Positions 44,983 to 53,775 of a stretch of DNA of 64,000 nucleotides are shown here, piece by piece. The DNA lies in contig NZ_FQUV01000001.1 of the NCBI RefSeq assembly GCF_900129235.1, positions 558,001 through 622,000 on the forward strand, written 5' to 3'. Under the pieces are notes generated by a model that saw only the letters and a program-made list of their open reading frames with translations, was not told the origin of the DNA and made no database searches. Positions within the stretch are counted from its first letter, which is position 1. Every line of letters starts with the position of its first letter. The stretch is from Litoreibacter ascidiaceicola. Its GTDB lineage: Bacteria > Pseudomonadota > Alphaproteobacteria > Rhodobacterales > Rhodobacteraceae. The position numbers and the translations under genes are program-made.

Positions 44983-46548
44983 CTACTGCGACTTGCTGCA
45001 TCCGCCCCCAATTGTGGTGCTTAGCTCAAGCGGCGTTGGCTCCGGCCCATACAGGTAGCCGGTCACCTGCGGGCCCATCCATTCCAGCGTCGTCGAAAAC
45101 ATCAATGGTGCATCATGCGCCACATCATCGCGCGCGTGGCCCCTGTCCTCGACATATGTTCCCATCTTACTGAAACCAAGCTGCTGCATGTAATGCGCGC
45201 CGAGGATGGAGCCTTCTGTTTGCACGCCGCATCCATGACGGTACGACACCAGCGCCTCGAACACGTAGAACTCGGGCAACCAGTAGCCCGTGCCACCGGT
45301 CCGCAAGTAAATGCGCGGTTGCACGTCTCGGCCAGTCTCCTGCCAATGCGCCGCGATGTCTTGCGCATCCGCCTTCAGCATATCCATAAAAAGACCATAG
45401 GTTTTGGGGGTGATAAACTCATATTCCGCATAAGCGCGGTCCAGCAGCGGAAGCCGCGCCAATGGGGCGGGGTTCACGCCCCAAAACGTGACGATGCCTA
45501 TCATCGTGGCCTGTCCGCCAACTAGCCCTGCAGTCAACATTGGGCGCTCTTTTCTAAGTGACAAAGACAGCACCAACCCCGCCGCCATCAGATACGGCAT
45601 GAACAGGCGGTAGCCGAACATCATGTGCTGCCCCGAAGACCGGCTGGCGTAAAGCAGTAGCAGCACAGCGCTAATCGCCGCCCCACGCAAGATTGCTTTC
45701 GACAGTGGTGTTCGCTTTTCGACATCCCCAGAGCGCACGAAAAAGACGAGCACCAAAAGGCCGGACAGGACAACAAAATTCAAAAGCGCCGACAGGCTAT
45801 CAATAGGTGGCCGACCACCGACCGCCAATTTCACGTAATAAGACGTCGGAAAAATGTCGCCGTAATAGGCCCAAGAAAACACCAACCAGCTTACCGCCAA
45901 CGCCAAGCTAAACGCAGCCCCTGCCCAAATGACTGGTCGCCGGTATTGCGTTATCAAAACCGCCAAAAGGACGGGAACGCTGACCAAAACACTGTCAAAA
46001 CGCGTCAGAAACATCAGCCCTGCAAGCAACCCCAAAATGGCGAAGTCGCGGCCGCTGACCACTCCCGCACGGTTCACCACGATCAGTTTGGACACCAGTA
46101 GCGTCGTAAAACAGGCCAGCAGCGGGGTTTCCAACCCGCCGACGGTCCACAGCGCCAAGAATGGCGACAGTAATCCCACCACAGTGAACACGACCAAAGC
46201 CTGCCCCTGAATGCCCGTCTGGCGAAGCGCGACAAACCAGCCCGCGAGCACCACGAATGGCGCGATAAGGCGGTAACTGGTCACCGGATCAAGCCCGAGC
46301 AGCGCCAACCCCGTCTCCAGCAACCCGTGTAACGGGGACGTCAGCGCCGTTACATATTCCCCCAAATTGTAGACAAGCCCGTGGCCCGCCGCCGCGTTCT
46401 TTGCGTATCGCCCGACGATATAGGCGTCATCCGCTGTAAACCCCCAAAACAGGGCGCAAAGGGCCAAGAAGGTCAGCGCGCTGCCAATGATGAAGGCGCT
46501 GTTCATGTCGGATATGCGGGGCCGCGCGGGCAAGTTGGAAGCGGTCAT
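44983..46548 (-). CDS. GT-C-like polytopic membrane glycosyltransferase
   Basis: A 521-residue membrane protein with about ten helices. The first periplasmic loop is TADDAYIVGRYAKNAAAGHG with LVYNLGEYVTALTSPL. This fits the GT-C fold (ArnT/PMT/AftB-like), in which the acidic pair after helix 1 is catalytic and the donor is a polyprenyl-linked sugar. The acceptor is unknown, and no other sugar gene is adjacent. The start MTASNLPARP is likely, though MNSAFIIG 14 codons later is possible. Confidence 0.75.
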   Translation of the reverse strand: MTASNLPARPRISDMNSAFIIGSALTFLALCALFWGFTADDAYIVGRYAKNAAAGHGLVYNLGEYVTALTSPLHGLLETGLALLGLDPVTSYRLIAPFVVLAGWFVALRQTGIQGQALVVFTVVGLLSPFLALWTVGGLETPLLACFTTLLVSKLIVVNRAGVVSGRDFAILGLLAGLMFLTRFDSVLVSVPVLLAVLITQYRRPVIWAGAAFSLALAVSWLVFSWAYYGDIFPTSYYVKLAVGGRPPIDSLSALLNFVVLSGLLVLVFFVRSGDVEKRTPLSKAILRGAAISAVLLLLYASRSSGQHMMFGYRLFMPYLMAAGLVLSLSLRKERPMLTAGLVGGQATMIGIVTFWGVNPAPLARLPLLDRAYAEYEFITPKTYGLFMDMLKADAQDIAAHWQETGRDVQPRIYLRTGGTGYWLPEFYVFEALVSYRHGCGVQTEGSILGAHYMQQLGFSKMGTYVEDRGHARDDVAHDAPLMFSTTLEWMGPQVTGYLYGPEPTPLELSTTIGGGCSKSQ

Positions 46549-46735
46549 AGGGTATGTGTTTTCAATGTCATTCTGGCACCAATATGCTGAAAATCTGCCT
46601 GCAACGGGAACGCGTGGCATGTGCTGCAATCTCTGTAGCAACCATGCCAATCGAAATCCACTCGCGTAAACTCTGCTCCCTTGCCATAGGGGCATCTGCA
46701 CATCACACTGCCCAAACGCCCCAAGCGAGCCGCCC

Positions 46736-47089
46736 ATGACCCGAGATGAATTCAACGCCTTCTGCGCCTCCCTGCCTGCCACAAATCATGTGGTGCAATG
46801 GGGGAATGCGGATGTGTGGAAGGTCGGCCCCAAGCTTTTCGCGGTCGGCGGCTGGGCTGACGGGGCCGATGCGTTTACCTTCAAGGTCTCGGATATCGCG
46901 TGGGAAATCTTGCCCGACATGCCAGGCCTGCGCCCTGCCCCTTATCTGGCGTCGCGGGGCATGAAATGGATACAGCACTACAAGCCCCCCGGCCTGTCCG
47001 ACGCCGAGCTGGAGGCCCATATCCGTGCCTCCTACGACATGGTCGCGGCCAAGCTCACCAAGAAGGCCCGCGCGGAATTGGGCATTTAG
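46736..47089 (+). CDS. MmcQ/YjbR family DNA-binding-like protein
   Basis: A 117-residue protein with the CyaY-like YjbR fold. The family patterns are present: FCASLPATNHVVQWGNADVWKVG near the N-terminus, then FKVSDIAWEIL and the C-terminal ELEAHIRASYDMVAAKLTKK. Family members are thought to bind DNA non-specifically, but their function is not settled. It ends convergently in the ankyrin gene with a 4-bp overlap. Confidence 0.88.
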   Translation: MTRDEFNAFCASLPATNHVVQWGNADVWKVGPKLFAVGGWADGADAFTFKVSDIAWEILPDMPGLRPAPYLASRGMKWIQHYKPPGLSDAELEAHIRASYDMVAAKLTKKARAELGI

Positions 47090-48078
47090 CCCCCGCGCGC
47101 CATCCGCCCGTCCACTGCCGCGCGGATCATGTCCCGTGCCCGCGCATAGTCCGCGGCATATTCGCGGTCGCTCTCTTCCGCCGCACTCGCGCTGACGCGC
47201 TCCTGCAAGTCCCGCTCTGCCGCCAAGGCCCCCTCGGCGACGACATCAAGGATCGCCCTCCCGCGCTGGTCCACAGCCGTGGGATCAGCACCGGCCCCAA
47301 GCAGAACCTCGACCATTCTGGCGTTCCCCCCCGCGATCATCAGCGGTGGTTGCCCCGGCAAATAGTCCGCTTCGACATGCGCTGGCGGCGGCGCGTTCGG
47401 GTCCGCGCCATGGGCCAATAGCCCCTCCACCTGCGCGGATTGTGCGCCGATCAACGCCAGATGCAGCGGCGTCAGCCCCATCCGGTTCGCCTGCGTAACC
47501 AAGTCTGCTGGCATCATGCGCAGCATCTCGTCCACATCCTGCGCGCGGGTGTAATAGTTGAACGGTGACGCGGCGGCGTGCAGCAGGGTATAACCCTGCG
47601 CCGTTTGAAAGCGGGGGTCGGCACCGTGCTCCAGCAACAGCTTGACCATCTCCGGCATGAAATCTGCATGTCCCATCGCCCAGATCAACGGCACGGCCCC
47701 GTAGCGTCCCTGAGGTTTGTTCAAATTAATGTTAGGATGCTGCGCCAGAAACGCCTTGGCCGAGGTCACGCTGCCCTCGAACAACAGGTCGCGCAGCTCA
47801 CCATACGGGGCCGGCAACAGGTCGGGCTGTACGCGGCTGGCACTTCCCGTTTGCATGTCTTCAATCTGGTGCGAAATCAGCTCCTCAAAACGGGCAGTAT
47901 CGCCGACTTGAAGCGCCAATCTCATTTCGGTGTAATAGATGTCCAATGCCTGAAGCTGCGCCTCGCTCATCGCCCCGGGAGGGCCAAGAGAGCGGCTGCC
48001 ATCGGTCACATAGGCTCCGGTCACGCTGAGGCAAAACGCTGTAAACAGCACCACGGGCGCCGTGCGTGAAAACATCAT
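47086..48078 (-). CDS. Exported ankyrin-repeat protein
   Basis: A 330-residue protein with a signal peptide (FSRTAPVVLFTAFCLSVTGA). About five ankyrin repeats cover residues ~100-270 (for example GADPRFQTAQGYTLLHAAAS and NRMGLTPLHLALIGAQ). A charged helical C-terminus follows. It is likely periplasmic and protein-binding; no catalytic domain is seen. The gene is monocistronic, downstream of rpoH but separated from it by a terminator. Confidence 0.85.
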   Translation of the reverse strand: MMFSRTAPVVLFTAFCLSVTGAYVTDGSRSLGPPGAMSEAQLQALDIYYTEMRLALQVGDTARFEELISHQIEDMQTGSASRVQPDLLPAPYGELRDLLFEGSVTSAKAFLAQHPNINLNKPQGRYGAVPLIWAMGHADFMPEMVKLLLEHGADPRFQTAQGYTLLHAAASPFNYYTRAQDVDEMLRMMPADLVTQANRMGLTPLHLALIGAQSAQVEGLLAHGADPNAPPPAHVEADYLPGQPPLMIAGGNARMVEVLLGAGADPTAVDQRGRAILDVVAEGALAAERDLQERVSASAAEESDREYAADYARARDMIRAAVDGRMARGG

Positions 48079-48133
48079 GTCCGCCCCTTTCGATCCATCT
48101 GCCTCAAGCTTATAGCCCCCTTCCAGCGGGCCA

Positions 48134-48165
48134 ATAAAAAATGGGCCGCGCAGTGCACGGCCCCT
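48134..48165 (-). terminator. Rho-independent terminator of rpoH
   Basis: A GGGCCG/CGGCCC stem on the minus strand is followed by ATTTTTTATT, 25 bp after the rpoH stop codon. Confidence 0.9.
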
Positions 48166-48189
48166 TCTGGCATCTCAGTTTGGCGAAAA

Positions 48190-49086
48190 TTAGGCGCTTT
48201 CAAGCAGACCTTTTTCAGCCGCCAATTCCCGCATTCGCTCTTGCAGCTTTTCGAAGGCGCGGACCTCGATTTGACGAATACGCTCCCGCGACACGTCATA
48301 TTGGCCCGATAGTTCTTCCAGCGTGATCGGCTTGTCTTGCAGGCGGCGCTGGACAAGGATGTCCTTCTCGCGGTCGTTCAGCACTTCCATGGCCTCGGCC
48401 AGCAATTCGCGGCGCGTGTCCAACTCGTCCTTGGCCTCGTAGTCGCCAGCTTGGTCGGCGCTTTCGTCCTCAAGCCAGTCCTGCCACTGCGTCGCCCCTT
48501 CGCCATCGGCCGAGACAACCGCGTTCAGCGATGCGTCCCCGCCCGACATGCGCCGGTTCATTGAGATCACTTCTTTCTCGGTGACATTCAGGTCATTGGC
48601 AATGCGGGCCACGTTTTCAGGACGCAGGTCACCCTCTTCCAACGCGCCAATGCGGTTCTTTGCCTTACGCAGGTTGAAGAACAGCTTCTTTTGCCCGCTG
48701 GTCGTTCCCAGCTTGACCATCGACCACGACCGCAGGACATATTCCTGAATGGACGCGCGGATCCACCACATCGCGTAGGTCGCGAGGCGGAAGCCCTTCT
48801 CGGGGTCAAACTTCTTCACGGCCTGCATCAGGCCCACATTGGCCTCGGATATCACTTCCGCAACCGGCAGCCCGTAGCCGCGATAGCCCATGGCGATCTT
48901 GGCCGCGAGACGCAGGTGCGAGGTGACCATCTTATGCGCCGCTTCGGTGTCTTCGTCTTCCACCCAGCGCTTGGCCAGCATGTATTCTTCCTCAGGCTCC
49001 AGCATCGGGAACTTGCGGATTTCTTGCATATATCTGTTTAGACCTTGCTCCGGGCTCGGAGCTGGTAATCCAGTGTAATTCGCCAT
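48190..49086 (-). CDS. rpoH: RpoH family heat-shock sigma factor (sigma-32)
   Basis: A 298-residue sigma factor with all regions: 1.2 (GLNRYMQEIRKFPMLEPEEE), 2 (LMQAVKKFDPEKGFRLATYA), the RpoH box-like QKKLFFNLRKAKNRIG, and region 4 (LEELSGQYDVSRERIRQIEV). It directs RNA polymerase to heat- or oxidative-stress genes. Rhodobacteraceae often have two copies, and which one this is cannot be said. The rluD neighbour is the conserved arrangement. A clear sigma-70 promoter lies upstream. Confidence 0.96.
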   Translation of the reverse strand: MANYTGLPAPSPEQGLNRYMQEIRKFPMLEPEEEYMLAKRWVEDEDTEAAHKMVTSHLRLAAKIAMGYRGYGLPVAEVISEANVGLMQAVKKFDPEKGFRLATYAMWWIRASIQEYVLRSWSMVKLGTTSGQKKLFFNLRKAKNRIGALEEGDLRPENVARIANDLNVTEKEVISMNRRMSGGDASLNAVVSADGEGATQWQDWLEDESADQAGDYEAKDELDTRRELLAEAMEVLNDREKDILVQRRLQDKPITLEELSGQYDVSRERIRQIEVRAFEKLQERMRELAAEKGLLESA

Positions 49087-49128
49087 TGTGTCTTGCCCCC
49101 CTTAAAAGGTGTGCGTCGTCGGAACGTG

Positions 49129-49157
49129 AATATACGAGCAGGTTTCGCCCTACTCAA
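49129..49157 (-). promoter_or_regulatory. Sigma-70 promoter of rpoH
   Basis: On the minus strand, TTGAGT (49152-49157) is followed after exactly 17 bp by TATATT (49129-49134), 43 bp before the start codon. A GGGGGG tract 9 bp before the ATG serves as ribosome-binding site. Confidence 0.65.
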
Positions 49158-49265
49158 GTTTTTGGTGCGCACATACGCTGTGCGGGTTACTTATGAATTA
49201 ATGTAGGAACTCGGGATTGGTTCCAAAAGGGTTATGTTACGAGTATTCACATAAATGTCAGTGAA

Positions 49266-50288
49266 TCACCCCAATTCCTTCAAAAGTGCCTCGAAATCAG
49301 GCGGCAACGGTGCCTCAAATCGCAACATTTCGTGTGAAACAGGATGTTCGAACCCAAGTGTAGCGGCATGAAGCGCTTGTCGCGGGAACTCCCGAATGGC
49401 CTCCAGAGCCGCTTCCGGAAGCGCGTTTTTGGCCAGTTTCCGTCGCCCTCCGTAAACCGGATCACCCACAAGTGAATGCCCCACATGGGCCATATGCACC
49501 CTGATCTGGTGAGTGCGCCCCGTTTCCAGCCAGCATTCCAGCAAGGACACCACCGCAGGCTTGCCGAACCGCTCCAACACCCGCGCGCGGGTGATCGCGT
49601 GGCGGCCCGCGTTTTTGACCACAGCCTGCCGCTGACGGTCGGTTTTGTGGCGCGCAAGGTTGGCAATCACCCGCAGGATGTTGCCCTGCTCGAACGCCAC
49701 CCCCGGCAAGCCGTTGATCCGCGGGTCAGAGGCTTCGGGCACGCCGTACACCAGCGCGTTGTAGCGCCGCTCGACCGTGTGTTTCTCGAACTGCTTGGCC
49801 AGTCCCTGATGCGCAATGTCGGTCTTGGCCACCACCAGCAGGCCGGAGGTTTCCTTGTCGATGCGGTGCACAATTCCCGGACGCTTCTCCCCACCGATCC
49901 CCGACAGGCTGTCGGCACAGTGATGCAGCAGCGCGTTCACCAGCGTGCCATTGGGCGAGCCGGGGGCCGGATGTACCACCATACCCGCAGGCTTGTTCAC
50001 TACGATCAGCGCGTCATCCTCGAAGATCACGTCCAGTGGAATATCTTCGGCCACGGTGTTGTACTCTACCGCCTCGCCAATGGTCACCATCCACACCTGC
50101 CCCAGCGCGGCCTTGGTCTTCGGCTCCGTCACGACAGCCCCGTCAAGCGCCACCGCGCCCTGCTCGATCAGCTTCACAATGCGTGACCGGCTCAGCTGCG
50201 CCTCCACTGGCGCAAACAGGGCCAATGCCTTATCAAGACGCGCAGGCGGGGCGTCAGTGATCTCGACCGCGATAGTTTGAGGCGACAT
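49266..50288 (-). CDS. rluD: 23S rRNA pseudouridine synthase RluD family
   Basis: A 340-residue enzyme. An S4 RNA-binding domain covers ~15-75 and the RluA-type catalytic domain follows, with the active-site Asp in HRIDKETSGLL. It probably modifies 23S rRNA in helix 69 during 50S maturation. The ATG overlaps the ATG of the divergent DUF6476 gene within the same CATG, so there is no intergenic DNA. A longer upstream frame is antisense to that gene and is rejected. Confidence 0.95.
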   Translation of the reverse strand: MSPQTIAVEITDAPPARLDKALALFAPVEAQLSRSRIVKLIEQGAVALDGAVVTEPKTKAALGQVWMVTIGEAVEYNTVAEDIPLDVIFEDDALIVVNKPAGMVVHPAPGSPNGTLVNALLHHCADSLSGIGGEKRPGIVHRIDKETSGLLVVAKTDIAHQGLAKQFEKHTVERRYNALVYGVPEASDPRINGLPGVAFEQGNILRVIANLARHKTDRQRQAVVKNAGRHAITRARVLERFGKPAVVSLLECWLETGRTHQIRVHMAHVGHSLVGDPVYGGRRKLAKNALPEAALEAIREFPRQALHAATLGFEHPVSHEMLRFEAPLPPDFEALLKELG

Positions 50289-50601
50289 GGACAATGATCC
50301 CGAATTTCCGGCGGAAGAACCCGCCAACCTGAAGTTTCTGCGGCGGCTGGTAACAACCCTGACCGCAACGATGATTGTGGGCCTTGTAGTGATGATAACG
50401 CTGGTTGTCATCCGCTTGAACGCAAGCACCCCCGACCTTGCCCTGCCCGACTATATCGAGCTACCCAACGGCACCCGCGCAACCGCCTTCACGCAGGCCC
50501 CGAACTGGTATGCGGTGGTCACCGCCGACGACCGCATCCTGATTTTCAACCGCGACAGTGGCGAGCTGACACAGCAGATTTCCGTCAATTCACGCCCGTG
50601 A
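50287..50601 (+). CDS. DUF6476-like single-helix membrane protein
   Basis: A 104-residue protein with one membrane helix (residues ~25-47). A C-terminal ~55-residue periplasmic beta-rich part (YIELPNGTRATAFTQAPNWY) follows. It matches a Rhodobacteraceae family I remember as DUF6476, which usually stands beside rluD/rpoH. A GAGG site 6 bp upstream lies within the rluD coding strand. Function unknown. Confidence 0.8.
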   Translation: MDNDPEFPAEEPANLKFLRRLVTTLTATMIVGLVVMITLVVIRLNASTPDLALPDYIELPNGTRATAFTQAPNWYAVVTADDRILIFNRDSGELTQQISVNSRP

Positions 50602-50722
50602 ATAAACTGTTCACTACCGTAAGGCGTTGAAAGAAAGGCAGATAAATTCGTTGCCAGATCTACAATCTAGGCGCATCCTGAATGGGCATTTTAAGCACTA
50701 AATTGAACATTTGGATTGTACC

Positions 50723-52204
50723 ATGGAAGACATCTGGCAGCTTGGCGCGGCCAGCGGGGCCTCCGACCAACATGCCGCTGCCACAGAACCAAGCGGTAAG
50801 GTTGACCTGATTTCGGATCTGGAACCGCTCGACGCGCAAACTGAAGAGACCGACCGTAAGTCCGTGCCCGACACGCTGGCTGCGCTCCTTTTCGGGGCGG
50901 TAGACGATGTCGAGATGCCGACCTTCACCATTCTGGATGCCGCGAAAATCACGGATCTGCCCGAAATTCTGACCGGCTCCGGCTTGGATCACCAATGTCT
51001 GTTTGTCGGCGACGCGTTAGAAGAGTTGGGCCATGTCGCCCCGTGGATTGTCCGGCTGGAGGACGACAACAGCTTCACCCGCAGCCTGTTCACGCTGACC
51101 GACCCGCCCAGCCCTTGGACCCATTGGTCCAAAGACGCAGGCATCTACCTGCGCTCGACCGCCTCCCTTGCGGACCTGTGCGCCCATTTTCGCAAGTTCA
51201 CCAAAGTGCGCATGGACGGCGTGCCCGACGGCGACCGCACGCAATGGCAATACTTCCGCTTTTATGACCCAGAGCAAGCCACGCTCTATTTCAACGCGAT
51301 CCGCGCGTGGCCCGACCGCATGGCGCAGTTCTACCGCCTGCATGACGGCACGCTGGTCGACCGGATCATCACGCTGTCTTCGGTCGCCGCCACCGCGCAT
51401 ATCTTCGCGCCCGATCCGGAGACATTGCCCGCAGAGCGCCCGGCTGCCTTCGTGTTTCAAAGCCGCGATGCGCATGTCTTCGCCTCCGCCCGCCGCCCCC
51501 GTTTCCGGCAGGAACTGGCCGAATGGCTGCTGCGCATGGACGAACCACGCTTCAAGCCGTTCTCCGAAGACCAGCTCTATGCCCTCGTTGATCACGGCCT
51601 GAGGGAGGGCGACGCGTTAAAGTTCACCTTCAAAGAGGAATACGTCTACCTGCTGTATATGATGAGCTATTTCGGCGGGTGGTTTCATAAATCAGGCCGT
51701 ATGCCCGAGATTAGCAGGATACTGGTCGAAGACGGCCGCGCCCGCCGCGCGAACTTGGAACCCGCCTTCCTGCGCGCCCATTCAGACCTGATGGGCGATG
51801 CGGACGTGACCTATCGCAACTGGGCGAAGCTCTTTACGCAGCTGGATGGCCACCTGACCAAGGCAGGCGGTTGGTCACGCTTCAACCCCGACACCGCGCG
51901 CCAGTTGATCATGACTGCAACCCCACATCTTGGCGACGAAGACCGCGCGCGGCTCGACGAATTTTTACGGCGCGTCGAGTACGATTGTGACGCCCGCAAG
52001 GTGACACACCCCTCTGCGCGCGGGGTCGTGCTGCTGTTTTCATACACAATGGGCCACGCGTTCTTCGAGGACCCGCTGTTTCCGTGGGCCATAGAGCTGG
52101 CCGCCGAGCACGACACCCTAGAGCCCGCCCTGCCCGCTATCGCAGACTATGCAATGAAACGCGGGCGCAAGATGCTCGCTGATTTCCAGAAGGGAGCCGC
52201 CTGA
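50723..52204 (+). CDS. DUF4123 protein, probable type VI secretion effector adaptor
   Basis: A 493-residue cytoplasmic protein. Residues ~85-205 have the DUF4123 pattern: CLFVGDALEELGHVAPWIVR, then GIYLRSTASLADLCAHFRKF and YFRFYDPEQATLYF. DUF4123 proteins (Tap/TEC) load a cognate effector onto VgrG. The first ~80 residues are an acidic extension and the C-terminal ~280 residues are helical and not recognised. The next gene starts 1 bp after its stop and encodes a protease, the likely cargo. ATG at 50723 is used; a TTG 12 bp upstream is possible. Confidence 0.75.
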   Translation: MEDIWQLGAASGASDQHAAATEPSGKVDLISDLEPLDAQTEETDRKSVPDTLAALLFGAVDDVEMPTFTILDAAKITDLPEILTGSGLDHQCLFVGDALEELGHVAPWIVRLEDDNSFTRSLFTLTDPPSPWTHWSKDAGIYLRSTASLADLCAHFRKFTKVRMDGVPDGDRTQWQYFRFYDPEQATLYFNAIRAWPDRMAQFYRLHDGTLVDRIITLSSVAATAHIFAPDPETLPAERPAAFVFQSRDAHVFASARRPRFRQELAEWLLRMDEPRFKPFSEDQLYALVDHGLREGDALKFTFKEEYVYLLYMMSYFGGWFHKSGRMPEISRILVEDGRARRANLEPAFLRAHSDLMGDADVTYRNWAKLFTQLDGHLTKAGGWSRFNPDTARQLIMTATPHLGDEDRARLDEFLRRVEYDCDARKVTHPSARGVVLLFSYTMGHAFFEDPLFPWAIELAAEHDTLEPALPAIADYAMKRGRKMLADFQKGAA

Positions 52205-52205
52205 C

Positions 52206-53051
52206 ATGTGCGCAACAACTGGCACCACCCCATCCGGCACCCCACCCGGTTCTCCTCCCGGCGGCTCGTCCGGTGGCACGGGCCTGTGCTGCGATTGCCC
52301 GGCCGAGGACGACTTCACAACCGACGGCAACGGCACCTATTATTCCTCGCCGATGGACGACCCTAGCTGGCCCTTGAACAACAAGGCTCACATCAAGATC
52401 GAAAGAAGCGGGAAATCAGGGACCGTAACGGTGACCAAGACGTTCGAGCTGTCCTACACCAACGGCGCTGAAACCGACGAAGCCGGGAATGGCGCCAAAG
52501 TCAAAAGCGCGATCACCAAGGCTTTTGGCACATGGGAGTCCAAGGCTGGTAGCTACAAAATTCAGGTGGAGCAGCCCGGTTGCCCGAAACAAAAGCTCAA
52601 AATCAAGTTCAAAAGCAGCGAGGTTGCCAGCGCGCCGGATATTGCCATCGACGTCGACGGCACGGCCGACGATCCCGCAGATCCTCTGCGCAGCTATGTG
52701 GAGGAAGGCACCGCGATGACTTTTTACGTCACCGCAGCCGACATTGAATGGACCATGATCCACGAATTGGGCCACACCTTGGGCCTGCCAGATGAATACA
52801 GCTACGACCGCCCGACAAACACCGCGCCGGTGCTGACCTACAAAGGGGCAAGTGATCCGGACGAATCCGTGACATTGTCTGCGTCTGCGATCCCCCCCGA
52901 CGATCCGGCTCAATTTGCCTTCGACAACACGACCGTAATGGGACAGGACAGCGACACCACTCATCCAAAATACCTTTATTACTGGATCGCGATTGAAGTC
53001 GACCGTATCCTCCGCTCCGAGGGAGTGATCGCCGTTGTCAAAGTCGTTTAA
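52206..53051 (+). CDS. Metzincin-like zinc protease, putative type VI effector
   Basis: A 281-residue protein. The N-terminus is Gly/Pro/Ser/Thr-rich with a CCDC cysteine cluster (residues ~2-35) and has no Sec signal. The C-terminal half holds the extended zinc motif MIHELGHTLGLPDE (~residues 180-193) and a candidate Met-turn, TTVMGQ, about 60 residues later. That combination defines metzincins. The immediate upstream DUF4123 adaptor gene and the overlapping downstream lipoprotein gene suggest a secreted toxin delivered by type VI secretion. By eye its composition is less GC-rich than its neighbours. No VgrG or PAAR domain is present. Confidence 0.75.
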   Translation: MCATTGTTPSGTPPGSPPGGSSGGTGLCCDCPAEDDFTTDGNGTYYSSPMDDPSWPLNNKAHIKIERSGKSGTVTVTKTFELSYTNGAETDEAGNGAKVKSAITKAFGTWESKAGSYKIQVEQPGCPKQKLKIKFKSSEVASAPDIAIDVDGTADDPADPLRSYVEEGTAMTFYVTAADIEWTMIHELGHTLGLPDEYSYDRPTNTAPVLTYKGASDPDESVTLSASAIPPDDPAQFAFDNTTVMGQDSDTTHPKYLYYWIAIEVDRILRSEGVIAVVKVV

Positions 53052-53670
53052 AGCAACCCTAGCAGCCGCTTTTTTGCTGCTGACCATGACCTCCTGTATG
53101 GGGAATTCCAAAATGCCCGAGACCTGCGAAATGAAACTCGAAGCCCTGACCACCCAGCAAGCTGGTCCGCTTGAACTTTCGGTAATTGCGTCGCGACAAT
53201 TGTGCATTGTGCAGGGCAAGCCCTTTGATCCGCGCCCTTATGCGGCGCGGCTGCAAGTCACGAACAAAAGCACGAGCCCGATTGAGGTGACTTACCCGTC
53301 CGGCGCGATTGCCCAGCGGGCCTTCACCCAAACTGAAGTGGTTGAAATGCTGGCGGGGCAAACACCAACCCGTCACAAGGCGAAAATTCGCAGGCCCCCT
53401 GTTAATCCTGCCAAAGTTCGCGAAGAAAAGGTATCACTTGCGCCGGGGGCGTCGCACGTCATTCCGGGCACTCCCAGCCACATGCTTCCGATCGCCAAGA
53501 TGGCAGTCAACGGCGTTGCTTACGACGGCGGGGACGTGAGCGAGCCGGACCAATGGCTCCGGCGGTTCGAGCTGACCTACACGTCCGGTTTCAGCGCCGA
53601 CGGGGCACGGGTACAAGTGCCTCTCACCATTCCGCTCGAAATCGTGCTTACGCCGAAACTCGAGGAGTAA
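53035..53670 (+). CDS. Lipoprotein, putative immunity protein for the metzincin effector
   Basis: A 211-residue lipoprotein starting at TTG, within the last 17 bp of the protease gene. The signal peptide is MSKSFKATLAAAFLLLTMTS with lipobox Cys21. The mature part looks beta-rich (RLQVTNKSTSPIEVTYPSGA), like a protease-inhibitor Ig-type fold; I recognise no family. Its periplasmic location and tight coupling fit an immunity role against a periplasm-acting protease. This is inferred from gene order only. Confidence 0.7.
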   Translation: MSKSFKATLAAAFLLLTMTSCMGNSKMPETCEMKLEALTTQQAGPLELSVIASRQLCIVQGKPFDPRPYAARLQVTNKSTSPIEVTYPSGAIAQRAFTQTEVVEMLAGQTPTRHKAKIRRPPVNPAKVREEKVSLAPGASHVIPGTPSHMLPIAKMAVNGVAYDGGDVSEPDQWLRRFELTYTSGFSADGARVQVPLTIPLEIVLTPKLEE

Positions 53671-53698
53671 TCAGCGTCATCCTGTCAAATCGGGGGGA

Positions 53699-53775
53699 TG
53701 GTACCGCCTCCCCGGCTTGAACGGGGGACCCCTGGTTCCACAAACCAGTGCTCTAACCAACTGAGCTAAGGCGGC
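53699..53775 (-). tRNA. tRNA-His (GTG anticodon)
   Basis: A complete cloverleaf on the minus strand: acceptor GCCGCCT with AGGCGGT, D-arm GCTC/GAGC, anticodon stem CTGGT/ACCAG around loop TTGTGGA, T-arm CCCCG-TTCAAGC-CGGGG, and an encoded CCA. The base before position 1 is T and the discriminator is A73. The usual encoded G-1 and C73 of tRNA-His are therefore missing, as known for a clade of alphaproteobacteria including Rhodobacterales. Confidence 0.96.
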
